Source: Oscillospiraceae bacterium (lineage in GTDB: Bacteria; Bacillota; Clostridia; Oscillospirales; Oscillospiraceae). Taken from it: DNA of 44,823 nt. This document shows positions 15,964 through 23,758 of this stretch, piece after piece. The position numbers were made by a program, and so were the translations under genes. Position 1 is the stretch's first letter. Every line of letters starts with the position of its first letter. The stretch covers positions 1 through 44,823 of the forward strand of contig WQWC01000013.1 in assembly GCA_009785525.1 (NCBI GenBank). The letters run 5' to 3'. A model generated the notes under the pieces. That model ran no database searches, was not told where the DNA came from, and worked only from the letters and a program-made list of their open reading frames with translations.

Positions 15964-16377
15964 ATGTCACACCGTAAATTACTTAATGTGTTGAGCATAT
16001 TCAATGCAACGGTGAACACATTGTACTTGGTCAGGTTTTTTGGGGTGCTTCCGCCTGAAGCAGTCGTATATGGATATGTGCCATGGTTTATGTCGTTCGC
16101 ATTACCCAACGTGGTTTTTACCTTCTTATCATGGTTTCTGGTGTATTCATTGTTAAAAAAATCTGACAAATTAGCCGTGTTATCGGGGTTGCTAAATGCG
16201 GGGGGCTTGATATTCCACGCATTAATCGGCTTAATGTTTGGTTTTTATTCAGGCTCTTTTGAAGCGTTGACGACATTTAACGCAATATTTGAAATCGTAG
16301 TTTATGCATACGGTTTATCTCTTGCCACATTTTACATCACACAATTTTGGAAGGCTATTGCAAAATATATCAAATAG
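15964..16377 (+). CDS. Small four-helix membrane protein, unknown
   Basis: A 137-residue protein that appears to have four membrane helices (about 10-28, 40-62, 70-92, 104-128) and a basic end. AGAAGGAGGG just before the ATG is a strong ribosome site, so it is probably expressed. It lies 33 bases after yebC in the same direction and is AT-richer than it. I do not recognise the family. Confidence 0.55.
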   Translation: MSHRKLLNVLSIFNATVNTLYLVRFFGVLPPEAVVYGYVPWFMSFALPNVVFTFLSWFLVYSLLKKSDKLAVLSGLLNAGGLIFHALIGLMFGFYSGSFEALTTFNAIFEIVVYAYGLSLATFYITQFWKAIAKYIK

Positions 16378-16443
16378 AAAAGCAAAAATGGCTGAAATTG
16401 CCCGAGCAGTATTTGACCGCAACAAACAAGCATTAGTTGGCAC

Positions 16444-17718
16444 CTACACAAACGCCGCCAATGTCAGAATACCGATATTGTCGCGATAAATCCTACCGAA
16501 CTGCGAAATTGGCAGCGGATTCACACCCAGGCCACATTCTATCGTGTATCCCGGCCTGTTGTATTCTTTGATGAACCAGTCCTTATACCCCGCGTTGTCG
16601 GATAGATACGGTGTCTGCACATGCAGATATCCGCTGACCCTTGTAAACAGCTTTGCAATTTCCTCCGACTGCGGCGGCAGGAAGTCACGGTAGCGCCAGT
16701 ATATCACCTCGCCCTGTGTGTGATATGACAACGTCAGCCGGAAGTCATGCGCACGGGTGAACTCCGCCATTGCAATACTCTCCGGCTCTGACAGTGGGTG
16801 TTCGCCGACATAATCGCGCGGGCCGGGTTTTGTAAATCCTTGGGCGAATTTGATTTCCTTCGCCAAATCCCATGTGGCGGGATATTGCAGATTTAGGTCA
16901 ACGCCCCTAGCGTTGGCTTTCCATCCGCCCGGAAACGGCAGGCGGAGATAATTCATTGTTTTTAACGCTTCATAGACATCGCTACCCGGCGCGTATGCAC
17001 CCGTTACAAGGTCAACACCATCGGGATTCACCATCGGCACTATGTATATCGTCGATTTCTCGTACATATCCGCATAAACTGGCCGCAGCATCGGAAGATC
17101 CAACCCCGCATATATCGCGGCGTATTCTTCAATGAACCGCATCACTACAGGCGTTGTAATCCACTCGTTAGCGTGGTGAGAAGCGTTGTACATCACCTGA
17201 TTTTGCCCCTTGCCTATCGCAAGTGCGTGGATTGGTTTGCCCAAGACACTGCTGCCTATGACGTTGGTTTCTATAAACGGATACCGTGCGCGTAACCCCT
17301 CGACACAGAACGTCAGCAGATTGTATGTAAAGCTTATGTTCGTCGGCACCACGTCGAAATCAAGCGGGATGACGATTTGCTCACCTATAGGTAGATTGGT
17401 GGCGCCCAATCCCGGGTTCGCCGTGGTTATTGCGCCGATGGTTGTGTTATTTTGCCGCGCCAAATCGGAAATCGTGTCACCCGGGGCTATCGTGCGGCGA
17501 ATATAACCCGTAAGATACGGATGCAGTGCCGCCCATGTAACAGGCCCCACAAGCCCGTCTGTCGTGAGCCTGTTGGCGTTTTGGAAATCCAGAGTTCCCC
17601 GCCGCGTCACCGGACCGAATATGCCGTCGATAACTCCCCAAAAGTGCCTCGCACGTGTCAGGGCTGTCTGTAACAGCTCCACATCCGGGCCGCGGGACCC
17701 GAGTCTTAATAGTTCCAT
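16444..17718 (-). CDS. M14 carboxypeptidase with peptidoglycan-binding and LysM domains
   Basis: A 424-residue cell-wall peptidase: an N-terminal peptidoglycan-binding domain (about 1-68, GPVTRRGTLDFQ), a LysM module (about 72-118) and an M14 zinc peptidase domain (about 128-415). Zinc ligands are visible as H182 and E185 (HHANEW) and the His of LSYHTQGE, with the catalytic Glu in YTIECG. This layout is that of gamma-D-glutamyl-L-diamino acid endopeptidase I, which cuts peptidoglycan stem peptides in sporulating bacilli. There is no signal peptide, as in that enzyme, which fits action in the spore or mother cell. The start follows AAAGGGGG; the frame is open to 17892 but without a ribosome site. 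Confidence 0.9.
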   Translation of the reverse strand: MELLRLGSRGPDVELLQTALTRARHFWGVIDGIFGPVTRRGTLDFQNANRLTTDGLVGPVTWAALHPYLTGYIRRTIAPGDTISDLARQNNTTIGAITTANPGLGATNLPIGEQIVIPLDFDVVPTNISFTYNLLTFCVEGLRARYPFIETNVIGSSVLGKPIHALAIGKGQNQVMYNASHHANEWITTPVVMRFIEEYAAIYAGLDLPMLRPVYADMYEKSTIYIVPMVNPDGVDLVTGAYAPGSDVYEALKTMNYLRLPFPGGWKANARGVDLNLQYPATWDLAKEIKFAQGFTKPGPRDYVGEHPLSEPESIAMAEFTRAHDFRLTLSYHTQGEVIYWRYRDFLPPQSEEIAKLFTRVSGYLHVQTPYLSDNAGYKDWFIKEYNRPGYTIECGLGVNPLPISQFGRIYRDNIGILTLAAFV

Positions 17719-17817
17719 TGTATTGTTGCCCCCTTTGCAATGTATGCATCCAGTATATGCCGGAGCAGCTTGTTTTTCGCAAAAAATATTGTTAGAATTA
17801 AGCAGTCGCAGCTCTAC

Positions 17818-17846
17818 TTGTTTTAGGCAACTGCTTGGTGTATAAT
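17818..17846 (+). promoter_or_regulatory. Candidate sigma-A promoter of the MazG-like gene
   Basis: TTGTTT (17818-17823), 17-bp spacer and a perfect TATAAT (17841-17846), about 26 bases before the ATG at 17872. The -35 matches only three positions. Confidence 0.5.
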
Positions 17847-17871
17847 GTCGATGATTTAGAAGGGATATTTT

Positions 17872-18195
17872 ATGGACTTTAATGAATATCAAAAGTTAGC
17901 ATTGAGAACAGCAAGCGAAACTTCAAGACAAAATTTAATTTTAGATGGTGTCATGGGCTTATGTGGTGAAGCCGGAGAATGTATTGACATCGTAAAAAAG
18001 CATATGTTTTTAGGACATGAGCTAAATAAACAAAAATTAATTGATGAGGCATCTGATTGTCTTTGGTATTTAGCGGCAATAGCGTCCGGACTAGACATTA
18101 CACTGGAAGAAATCGCAAATCATAATGTGGAAAAATTGAAAAAACGTTATCCGGATGGATTTGATTTTGATAAAAGCATAAGTCGTTCCGAATAA
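17872..18195 (+). CDS. MazG-like nucleotide pyrophosphohydrolase
   Basis: A 107-residue all-alpha protein of the MazG superfamily: FNEYQKLALRT at the start, then LCGEAGE (about 30-36) and DEASDCLWYL (about 63-72), which supply the acidic EExxE/ExxD metal site. Such enzymes hydrolyse (d)NTPs to monophosphates and pyrophosphate, acting as house-cleaning enzymes; single-domain forms like this are common in phages and mobile regions. It is AT-rich, has its own promoter and is preceded by AGAAGGGA. The substrate is unknown. Confidence 0.8.
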   Translation: MDFNEYQKLALRTASETSRQNLILDGVMGLCGEAGECIDIVKKHMFLGHELNKQKLIDEASDCLWYLAAIASGLDITLEEIANHNVEKLKKRYPDGFDFDKSISRSE

Positions 18196-18252
18196 TATAA
18201 GCAATGTATTTAAAAGTGCTTGCGGATTATTTTAAGAAAAGAGAGTGATTCA

Positions 18253-18465
18253 ATGAGAAAAATAGATAAATTTATATGCGTCTTGAGCGGCCTCGGGCTT
18301 GTCTTATCTTTAATTGCGCTTGTTTTGCTGGTCATCGGCAGCGATCCGTTTATCCCAGAGATATCACTACAAGCGGTAATATCTCATCCGCTTGTGTGGG
18401 TAGTTGTTTCGGGAGTTATATTTTTATCCACAATTTTAGCTAAGAGCAACGGCGCAAAAAAATGA
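18253..18465 (+). CDS. Small two-helix membrane protein, unknown
   Basis: A 70-residue protein with two hydrophobic segments (about 6-27 and 44-64) and charged ends. The ATG at 18253 follows GAGAGTG; an earlier in-frame start at 18220 lacks a ribosome site. It lies 57 bases after the MazG-like gene and shares its low GC. No family was recognised. A terminator follows directly. Confidence 0.5.
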   Translation: MRKIDKFICVLSGLGLVLSLIALVLLVIGSDPFIPEISLQAVISHPLVWVVVSGVIFLSTILAKSNGAKK

Positions 18466-18471
18466 CGAAGA

Positions 18472-18506
18472 AAGAGCGGGTGCCTCATGTTGAAGCATCC
18501 GCTTTT
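18472..18506. terminator. Bidirectional terminator between convergent genes
   Basis: AAAGAGCGGGTGC (18471-18483) pairs with GCATCCGCTTTT (18495-18506), with one G-U wobble on the plus strand, and is followed by pyrimidines. On the minus strand the same stem is followed by a T-rich run, so it can serve both converging genes. Confidence 0.7.
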
Positions 18507-18509
18507 CCT

Positions 18510-19412
18510 TTAAAACATCGTCAGTTGACTTTCCTCATACCCCATCTTGTACGCTCTCGTGATAGCTCTCATGTCATAAAGCAGCCCCAGTTCATTGCAT
18601 TTCGCGGCAAAAACCTCAAAAAGCTTGCTCATTTTCGGGCTTGTACAGTTGTATCTGTCACCGTATTTTTTGATATACTGCTGCTTCAAGCCGGGGAAGT
18701 ATTCGTCAAGCTTTTCATAGTAATACTCCCTGTTTCCCGCTCTTAGTGTCATGCCAAATGCCGGATAGACAAATTTAGCCCCAGCGTTTTGGGCTTGGGT
18801 CAGAATCTTCAGAACGTTTTCTTCCGTGTCGTTTATATACGGCAGAAGCGGCATCATCAGTACGCCGCAGTATATGTCGTTTTTCACAAGCGCTTCTAAA
18901 GCCGCAAACCGCTCTGTTGTGGTGGACGCATACGGCTCAATCTTTCCGGCCAAATCATCTTCCGCCGTTGTTATTGTGAGCTTTGCAAGAACCGGTGAAT
19001 GCCTTTTTATGTCCCGCAAAATATCTATATCCCGCATCACCAGCGCGGATTTTGTGCAGATATCGACCCCGAATTCATAGGCGTTTATAAGCTCAAGCGA
19101 ATTTCGCGTCAGCTTAACCTCTCGCTCTTGCGGATTATACGGGTCGCTCATCGCGCCGGTTGAGATCACGCCGGACTTCACTTTTCTGCGCAAATCGTTC
19201 CTTATAATCTCAAGGGCGTTTTCTTTTGCTTTCACAGTGTCGAAGTCCGTGTTTCTATAGCAATCACTTCTACTGTCGCAATATATACAGCCGTGAGAGC
19301 ATCCTCGGTAAATATTCATATTGTATTCAGCGCCGAACCAATATGAAGGCTTCTTCACCCTGGTGATGATAGTTTTCGCCGGAATAGTTTGCATAATCAG
19401 CTCATTCTCCAT
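18510..19412 (-). CDS. SPL-family radical SAM protein
   Basis: A 300-residue radical SAM protein of the COG1533 group, to which spore photoproduct lyase belongs. The cluster motif is YRGCSHGCIYC (C38, C42, C45), followed by ISTGAMSDPYNPQE, the family's hallmark, and ICTKSALVMRDIDIL. True spore photoproduct lyase has a longer N-terminus and a conserved extra Cys, so this is probably one of the uncharacterised relatives. It overlaps the end of the upstream histidine kinase gene by 11 bases and is the last gene of that operon. ATG at 19412 is used; the Met at residue 7, preceded by GGAG, is an alternative. Confidence 0.8.
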   Translation of the reverse strand: MENELIMQTIPAKTIITRVKKPSYWFGAEYNMNIYRGCSHGCIYCDSRSDCYRNTDFDTVKAKENALEIIRNDLRRKVKSGVISTGAMSDPYNPQEREVKLTRNSLELINAYEFGVDICTKSALVMRDIDILRDIKRHSPVLAKLTITTAEDDLAGKIEPYASTTTERFAALEALVKNDIYCGVLMMPLLPYINDTEENVLKILTQAQNAGAKFVYPAFGMTLRAGNREYYYEKLDEYFPGLKQQYIKKYGDRYNCTSPKMSKLFEVFAAKCNELGLLYDMRAITRAYKMGYEESQLTMF

Positions 19413-20847
19413 GTGTGTCTCTCAGATAATATCGCGTAAAGCGCACCTGAAAACTCATCCCGCCGTCGGGCAACTGTTCCGCCGTGACTTTTCCGTTAAG
19501 TCCACGCACTGTATCCCATACAATCGAAAGACCGAGCCCACTACCGCCCGCCTCGCGGGATCTTGCTTTATCCACGCGATAGAATCTGTCGAAAATATGC
19601 GGTAAGTCCTCTTCCGGGACGCCAACTCCGGTGTCAGTGACAGTCAGGACGACGGCACTTCCCTCTTCGTATAATCTGACTGAGACATTCCCGTCCGGTT
19701 TGTTGTATTTTATCGCGTTTTCGACAAGATTAAACACCACCTGATAGACAGAATCCTCAGTGGCAAAGACACATAAATCTTCGTGCAGATCAGGTGTGAG
19801 GCTGATTCCATAACTTTGCGCCAATGGCCGCAACATCCTCAGCGTGGTTATGACCACTTCGCGCACGTCCACGCTTCGGTTCTCGTCCGGCAAATCGCTG
19901 TCGAGTCTTGTCAGCGTCATCAGCTTTTCAGTCGTCCGCGCCAGGCGTACGGCTTCCATGCCTATATCGCTTACAAATTCCTGCACGGTTTCGCTCTCCA
20001 TATCCGCGCTTTGCAAAATACTGTCACTGAGAAGCCTGATTGACGCGAGCGGGGTCTTCAGTTCATGCGACGCGTCGGCGACAAACCGCCGCCTGATTTC
20101 ATCCGTTTCACGCAGTCTGTCGGTCAGGCTGTTGAACTCATCGCCAAGCAGGGCAAGCTCATCGTACCCGCTTAAATTTATGCGGTAATTGTACTCCCCC
20201 TCACGCACAGATTTGATTGCATTCAAGACACTTGTAATACGGCGCATTACAGACCAGATGAGAACCGCCACCATAACCACTGAAAAAACAATGATTATTA
20301 CTGATATAGTTTGCAGCGTACTCTGCATCTCCAGTAAGACTTCTCCCTGATCGGGGTCTTCATTATGCACGTACACCGCACCTATGATATTTCCCCGTCT
20401 GATAACGGGCGTAAACGCGCCGCTGGAAAAAGACCCGCCGCGAAATGTTGAATGAAACACGTCATTGCCGCCAAGGGCAACCTGTATCCTTTCAGCGAAC
20501 AAGTTGCCATCCTCAAAAAATATATCAGCGGGGTACAGCACATTCCCCGCGTCGTCTGTAATTACAAAATACGCGATACCCGTTGCGTCCAAATTCTCCG
20601 CAACTCCCTGCACAGTCTCAGCCGTAAGCATGTATAGCTCTTCCAAATTCTGCGCTATTGTCAGCGCCTGATTCTCGACGACCATCTGTTTAGAGTCAAA
20701 GATCAGGTCACGGGATTCTGTAAGAAAATAAGTGTTCATCAATATAAGCACAACGGCGATGACGGCAAAGTAGGTCAGCGCGAACTTCGTCCTGATGCTG
20801 CTGAAGAACCGCAACGGTCTTATACTATCCCTTGATATAGTATCCAA
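19402..20847 (-). CDS. Sensor histidine kinase
   Basis: A 481-residue membrane kinase that phosphorylates the response regulator encoded just upstream (23-base overlap). It has TM1 (about 24-43), an extracytoplasmic sensor domain of about 135 residues, TM2 (about 181-200), HAMP (about 200-252), HisKA with DASHELKTPLAS (phospho-acceptor H261), and HATPase with the N, G1 and G2 boxes (ENAIKYN, DTGVGV, GGSGLGLSI). The order matches PhoR/ResE/WalK-type kinases, but the PAS domain of WalK is absent. The signal is unknown; the sensor domain may be a Cache/PAS-like fold. Confidence 0.95.
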   Translation of the reverse strand: MDTISRDSIRPLRFFSSIRTKFALTYFAVIAVVLILMNTYFLTESRDLIFDSKQMVVENQALTIAQNLEELYMLTAETVQGVAENLDATGIAYFVITDDAGNVLYPADIFFEDGNLFAERIQVALGGNDVFHSTFRGGSFSSGAFTPVIRRGNIIGAVYVHNEDPDQGEVLLEMQSTLQTISVIIIVFSVVMVAVLIWSVMRRITSVLNAIKSVREGEYNYRINLSGYDELALLGDEFNSLTDRLRETDEIRRRFVADASHELKTPLASIRLLSDSILQSADMESETVQEFVSDIGMEAVRLARTTEKLMTLTRLDSDLPDENRSVDVREVVITTLRMLRPLAQSYGISLTPDLHEDLCVFATEDSVYQVVFNLVENAIKYNKPDGNVSVRLYEEGSAVVLTVTDTGVGVPEEDLPHIFDRFYRVDKARSREAGGSGLGLSIVWDTVRGLNGKVTAEQLPDGGMSFQVRFTRYYLRDTHGE

Positions 20848-21502
20848 CCCCCCATTTTGTCATTATGTATTCCGGCTCTGCCGGATTCTTTTCCAGCTTC
20901 TCACGCAGACGGCGGATATGTACATCAACAGTTCTTATATCGCCGTAATATTCGTATCCCCACACGGTGTTAAGCAGGTTTTCCCGAGAAAAAACCCGAC
21001 CCGGATTTTTGGCCAAAAGTTCAAAAACATCAAACTCTTTAACGGTCAAGTCAACCGCATCACCATTTTTCTTCGCTACGCGTTTTTCTGAATCAATGGT
21101 GATATGCCCGACCGTCAAAACAGTCGCGGTAACGCTACTGACAAGGGCGGACCGCCGCATGAGCGCACGAACCCTGGCTTTCAGTTCAACAATATTAAAC
21201 GGCTTTGTGATATAGTCGTCCGCGCCGTACTCAAAGCCGATTATCTTATCCGTGTCCTCCCCGCGTGCAGTCAGGATGATAATCGGTACAGTCGAAAACT
21301 CGCGTATGCGCATACACGCGGCCAGCCCGTCAAGCTCCGGCATCATCACATCAAGGATAATCAAGTCATAGTTGCCGGATCTCGCAAGCTCGACAGCCTC
21401 AAGCCCGTCATATCCCGCATCTACCTGATATCCCTCGTTTTCGAGGTTGAACTTTATGCCCTTTACAATCAATTTTTCATCATCAACGACGAGAATTTTC
21501 AT
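20825..21502 (-). CDS. OmpR-family response regulator (WalR/PhoP-like)
   Basis: A 225-residue response regulator: receiver domain with acidic pocket D7/D8, phospho-acceptor D51 (LIILDVMMPE), conserved TAR and TKPF; winged-helix DNA-binding domain from about 128 ending in WGVGYYIKG. The recognition-helix region (YGDIRTVDVHIRRLREK) closely resembles WalR/PhoP. It lies 8 bases after comEA and overlaps the kinase gene, so the three are probably co-transcribed. Whether it controls wall metabolism as WalR does is inference from sequence only. Confidence 0.95.
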   Translation of the reverse strand: MKILVVDDEKLIVKGIKFNLENEGYQVDAGYDGLEAVELARSGNYDLIILDVMMPELDGLAACMRIREFSTVPIIILTARGEDTDKIIGFEYGADDYITKPFNIVELKARVRALMRRSALVSSVTATVLTVGHITIDSEKRVAKKNGDAVDLTVKEFDVFELLAKNPGRVFSRENLLNTVWGYEYYGDIRTVDVHIRRLREKLEKNPAEPEYIMTKWGVGYYIKG

Positions 21503-21510
21503 CTGCTCTC

Positions 21511-22080
21511 CTAATCTGCTCCAACGGTAATTCTGTCACGTATATCCCCAAATCTTCCGGGGCCTATTCCGCTGACGTTCATTATGTCTTCGATTCTGTT
21601 GAATGGACCGTATCTCTCCCTGTGGTCAACTATCCTCCCGGCCAGGGCCGGGCCGATTCCGTGCAAATCCGTAAGCTCCGTACGGGATGCTGTATTGATG
21701 TTTATTATCCTATGATCGCCGCCCCGCGGCGCGCCGATAGTTTCCCCTACTTCCTCTTCCGGCTCATCCCCGTCCGGCAATTCATCCTGAAGCTCGTCCT
21801 CATATTGCGGGAGTTCAATTTCTTCCGGCGCTGGTTCTTGTATTTGCGTATCCGTCCCCGTTGGGTATGCGGGCACTTCTTGGGAGTTTGTAGCGGATGT
21901 CTCCGCAATTGATATATCAGTGGGCAAATACGCCGACTGCGCCACGGCGGCCCGGCGTTCTTCCGGGTAAACGGTCACGATATTTACAGAGCCTCTTCGG
22001 CCTATGAAGTAACCGCCTGTAAAAAAGACAAACGCAATGGTCAGTGCGACAATCACGGTTTCAGCTTTTTTTAGTTTCAT
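21511..22080 (-). CDS. comEA: ComEA-like helix-hairpin-helix protein
   Basis: A 189-residue membrane-anchored protein with an N-terminal helix (about 8-27), a variable linker very rich in Glu/Asp/Pro (about 75-118), and a C-terminal pair of helix-hairpin-helix motifs (about 126-186: ININTASRTELTDLHGIGPALAGRI and VSGIGPGRFGDI). ComEA is the DNA receptor outside the membrane during natural transformation. Here it is not next to comEC but heads a regulator/kinase operon, so it could equally have a role in DNA handling at the surface. It starts 99 bases from the divergent DacF-like gene; the two must share control sequences. Confidence 0.85.
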   Translation of the reverse strand: MKLKKAETVIVALTIAFVFFTGGYFIGRRGSVNIVTVYPEERRAAVAQSAYLPTDISIAETSATNSQEVPAYPTGTDTQIQEPAPEEIELPQYEDELQDELPDGDEPEEEVGETIGAPRGGDHRIININTASRTELTDLHGIGPALAGRIVDHRERYGPFNRIEDIMNVSGIGPGRFGDIRDRITVGAD

Positions 22081-22179
22081 CCCACAACCCCCCGTTTATA
22101 GTATATTATGTTATATATTGCTTTTTACTAGTAAAGTCTGATATACTTACTATTGTACCACATAGGTCTGGAGATTTGT

Positions 22180-23622
22180 ATGAAAATTACGAAAAAAACA
22201 GTAATATTTTTTATATTTGCGGCGCTGTTGCTTTCAATGTATTCCCCAGTGTCCGCTGCTACGCTGGGCGAACCTGTCGCCGCAAGCGCAGCGATTATGG
22301 TAGAGGTAGAGTCAGGCGAGATTCTTTATGAATCAAACATCCGCCAGCACCACCCGGCCGACGGGTTCGGCAGAGTTATGACGCTGTTCTTGGCTGTCTA
22401 TACAATAGAGACCGGCTACGCCGACCCCAGCGAGCTTATCACCATGACCGAAACCGCCTGGGAACACACACCTCAAAGAGCGCGGACACAGAACATATCA
22501 CCCGGCGAAGAGATGACGCTTTTAGACCTCATGTACAGCGCTTTCGTCTCCGGCGCGGGTGAGGCATGTAACATGATAGCCGAACATATTGCCGGCAGTG
22601 TCGGTGAATTTGTCAGAATGATGAACGAGCGCGCGCGTGAACTCGGCGCAATGGATTCAATCTTCACAAATACCCACGGATTACACGACCCGGGTCAGTT
22701 TACAACGGCGTTTGACATGTATATTATCCTACGTGAGGCAATGAGCTTCCCGCTTTTCGCCGAGATAGCCGGGACGCATATTCACACCATCGGCGAGACA
22801 AATCGTTCAGACTCCCGCAGGCTCTCCAGCTCTAACCCCATGCTGAACGTTAACAGCCCGTATTATTTCAGATACTGCCTCGCGGGAATGTCTGTCTCCA
22901 GCTATGAGGGGGGGTACTCTTTCATCGCGCTCGCCGAACGGGAAGGACTTACGCTTATATCCATCGTGCTTGGCTCTGACGCTGTTATACGTGCGGATCA
23001 ATCCGTTCTTCTGCGTAACATCTCAGAGGCTCAGCGGCTGTTTGACTGGGGATTTTCTGAGTTCTCATGGCGGGCGATACTTGCATCCACCGATCTTGTC
23101 GGCCGTGCCGCTGTCTCCCACGGCGCGGGGGCGGATTACGTTATTCTGCGCCCGGAGGTCACGGTTACCAAACTTCTCTCCAACAGCGTTTCATCCGATG
23201 AGTTTGTCAGAACTATCACTATTTTTTCCCACGAGTACGGTGAGCAGCTGTACGCGCCTATTTACGCAGGCCAGGTGCTGGGCCAAATAAACCTGTCCAG
23301 AAATGGCATGGATTACGGCACTGTCAGGCTGCTCGCGAACACGGGTATTGAACTGCATCGTTTTGAATTCTTCAGAATGCAGATCACGTCCATTTTTGCA
23401 AGCAGTATAACACGCGGTATTATAGTCGCGCTGGCGCTTTTGCTAATCGCCTACGCGGCGCTTGTTATCAGGTACAACCGAATACGCCGCGCAAGACTTC
23501 GCAAAATCGCCGAGACAAAAAGACAGCTGATCGAAGATCGCAGAGAGGCCGAAATGCGCGAAACGTACCAACAGAAAAGGCCTCCACAGAGGGATAATAG
23601 GGATCAAACCACACGGTTTTGA
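22180..23622 (+). CDS. DacF-like penicillin-binding protein homologue lacking all active-site motifs
   Basis: A 480-residue homologue of D-alanyl-D-alanine carboxypeptidases of the DacF type: signal peptide (1-26), peptidase S11 domain (about 35-265), PBP5-like C-terminal beta domain (about 300-390), then a membrane helix (about 412-432) and a long charged tail. Flanking family sequence is well kept (AAIMVEVESGEILYE, ISPGEEMTLLDLM, SIFTNTHGL). The catalytic motifs are not: SxxK reads GFGR (62-65), SxN reads SGA (124-126) and KTG reads SVS (238-240). It should neither bind penicillin covalently nor cleave D-Ala. It may bind wall or regulate a partner. TGGAG precedes the ATG; no frameshift is seen. 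Confidence 0.85.
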   Translation: MKITKKTVIFFIFAALLLSMYSPVSAATLGEPVAASAAIMVEVESGEILYESNIRQHHPADGFGRVMTLFLAVYTIETGYADPSELITMTETAWEHTPQRARTQNISPGEEMTLLDLMYSAFVSGAGEACNMIAEHIAGSVGEFVRMMNERARELGAMDSIFTNTHGLHDPGQFTTAFDMYIILREAMSFPLFAEIAGTHIHTIGETNRSDSRRLSSSNPMLNVNSPYYFRYCLAGMSVSSYEGGYSFIALAEREGLTLISIVLGSDAVIRADQSVLLRNISEAQRLFDWGFSEFSWRAILASTDLVGRAAVSHGAGADYVILRPEVTVTKLLSNSVSSDEFVRTITIFSHEYGEQLYAPIYAGQVLGQINLSRNGMDYGTVRLLANTGIELHRFEFFRMQITSIFASSITRGIIVALALLLIAYAALVIRYNRIRRARLRKIAETKRQLIEDRREAEMRETYQQKRPPQRDNRDQTTRF

Positions 23623-23626
23623 CTGC

Positions 23627-23744
23627 GTAGGGGCAATGCGCTCGGCGCGCTGCGACACCACATCGATAATCCAACCCGCGGGGCGTAGGGGACGCCGCCC
23701 CCTGCAGGGACGAAAGATACGGACGCGCAACGCGCGCCCTTACA
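23627..23744. repeat. Composite REP-like element between convergent genes
   Basis: The 136-bp gap between two convergent stop codons is nearly filled by repeats. GTAGGGGC starts at 23627, with a hairpin pairing 23633-23641 with 23645-23653; a second GTAGGGGACG starts near 23685 beside a CCGCCCC run; and the far end reads GCGCCCTTAC (inverted GTAAGGGCGC). Left and right ends are outward inverted, as in the elements at 15086 and 30568. It begins 5 bases after the DacF-like stop and ends 15 bases before the tmcAL stop. Confidence 0.6.
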
Positions 23745-23758
23745 GTACCATTGATTAC

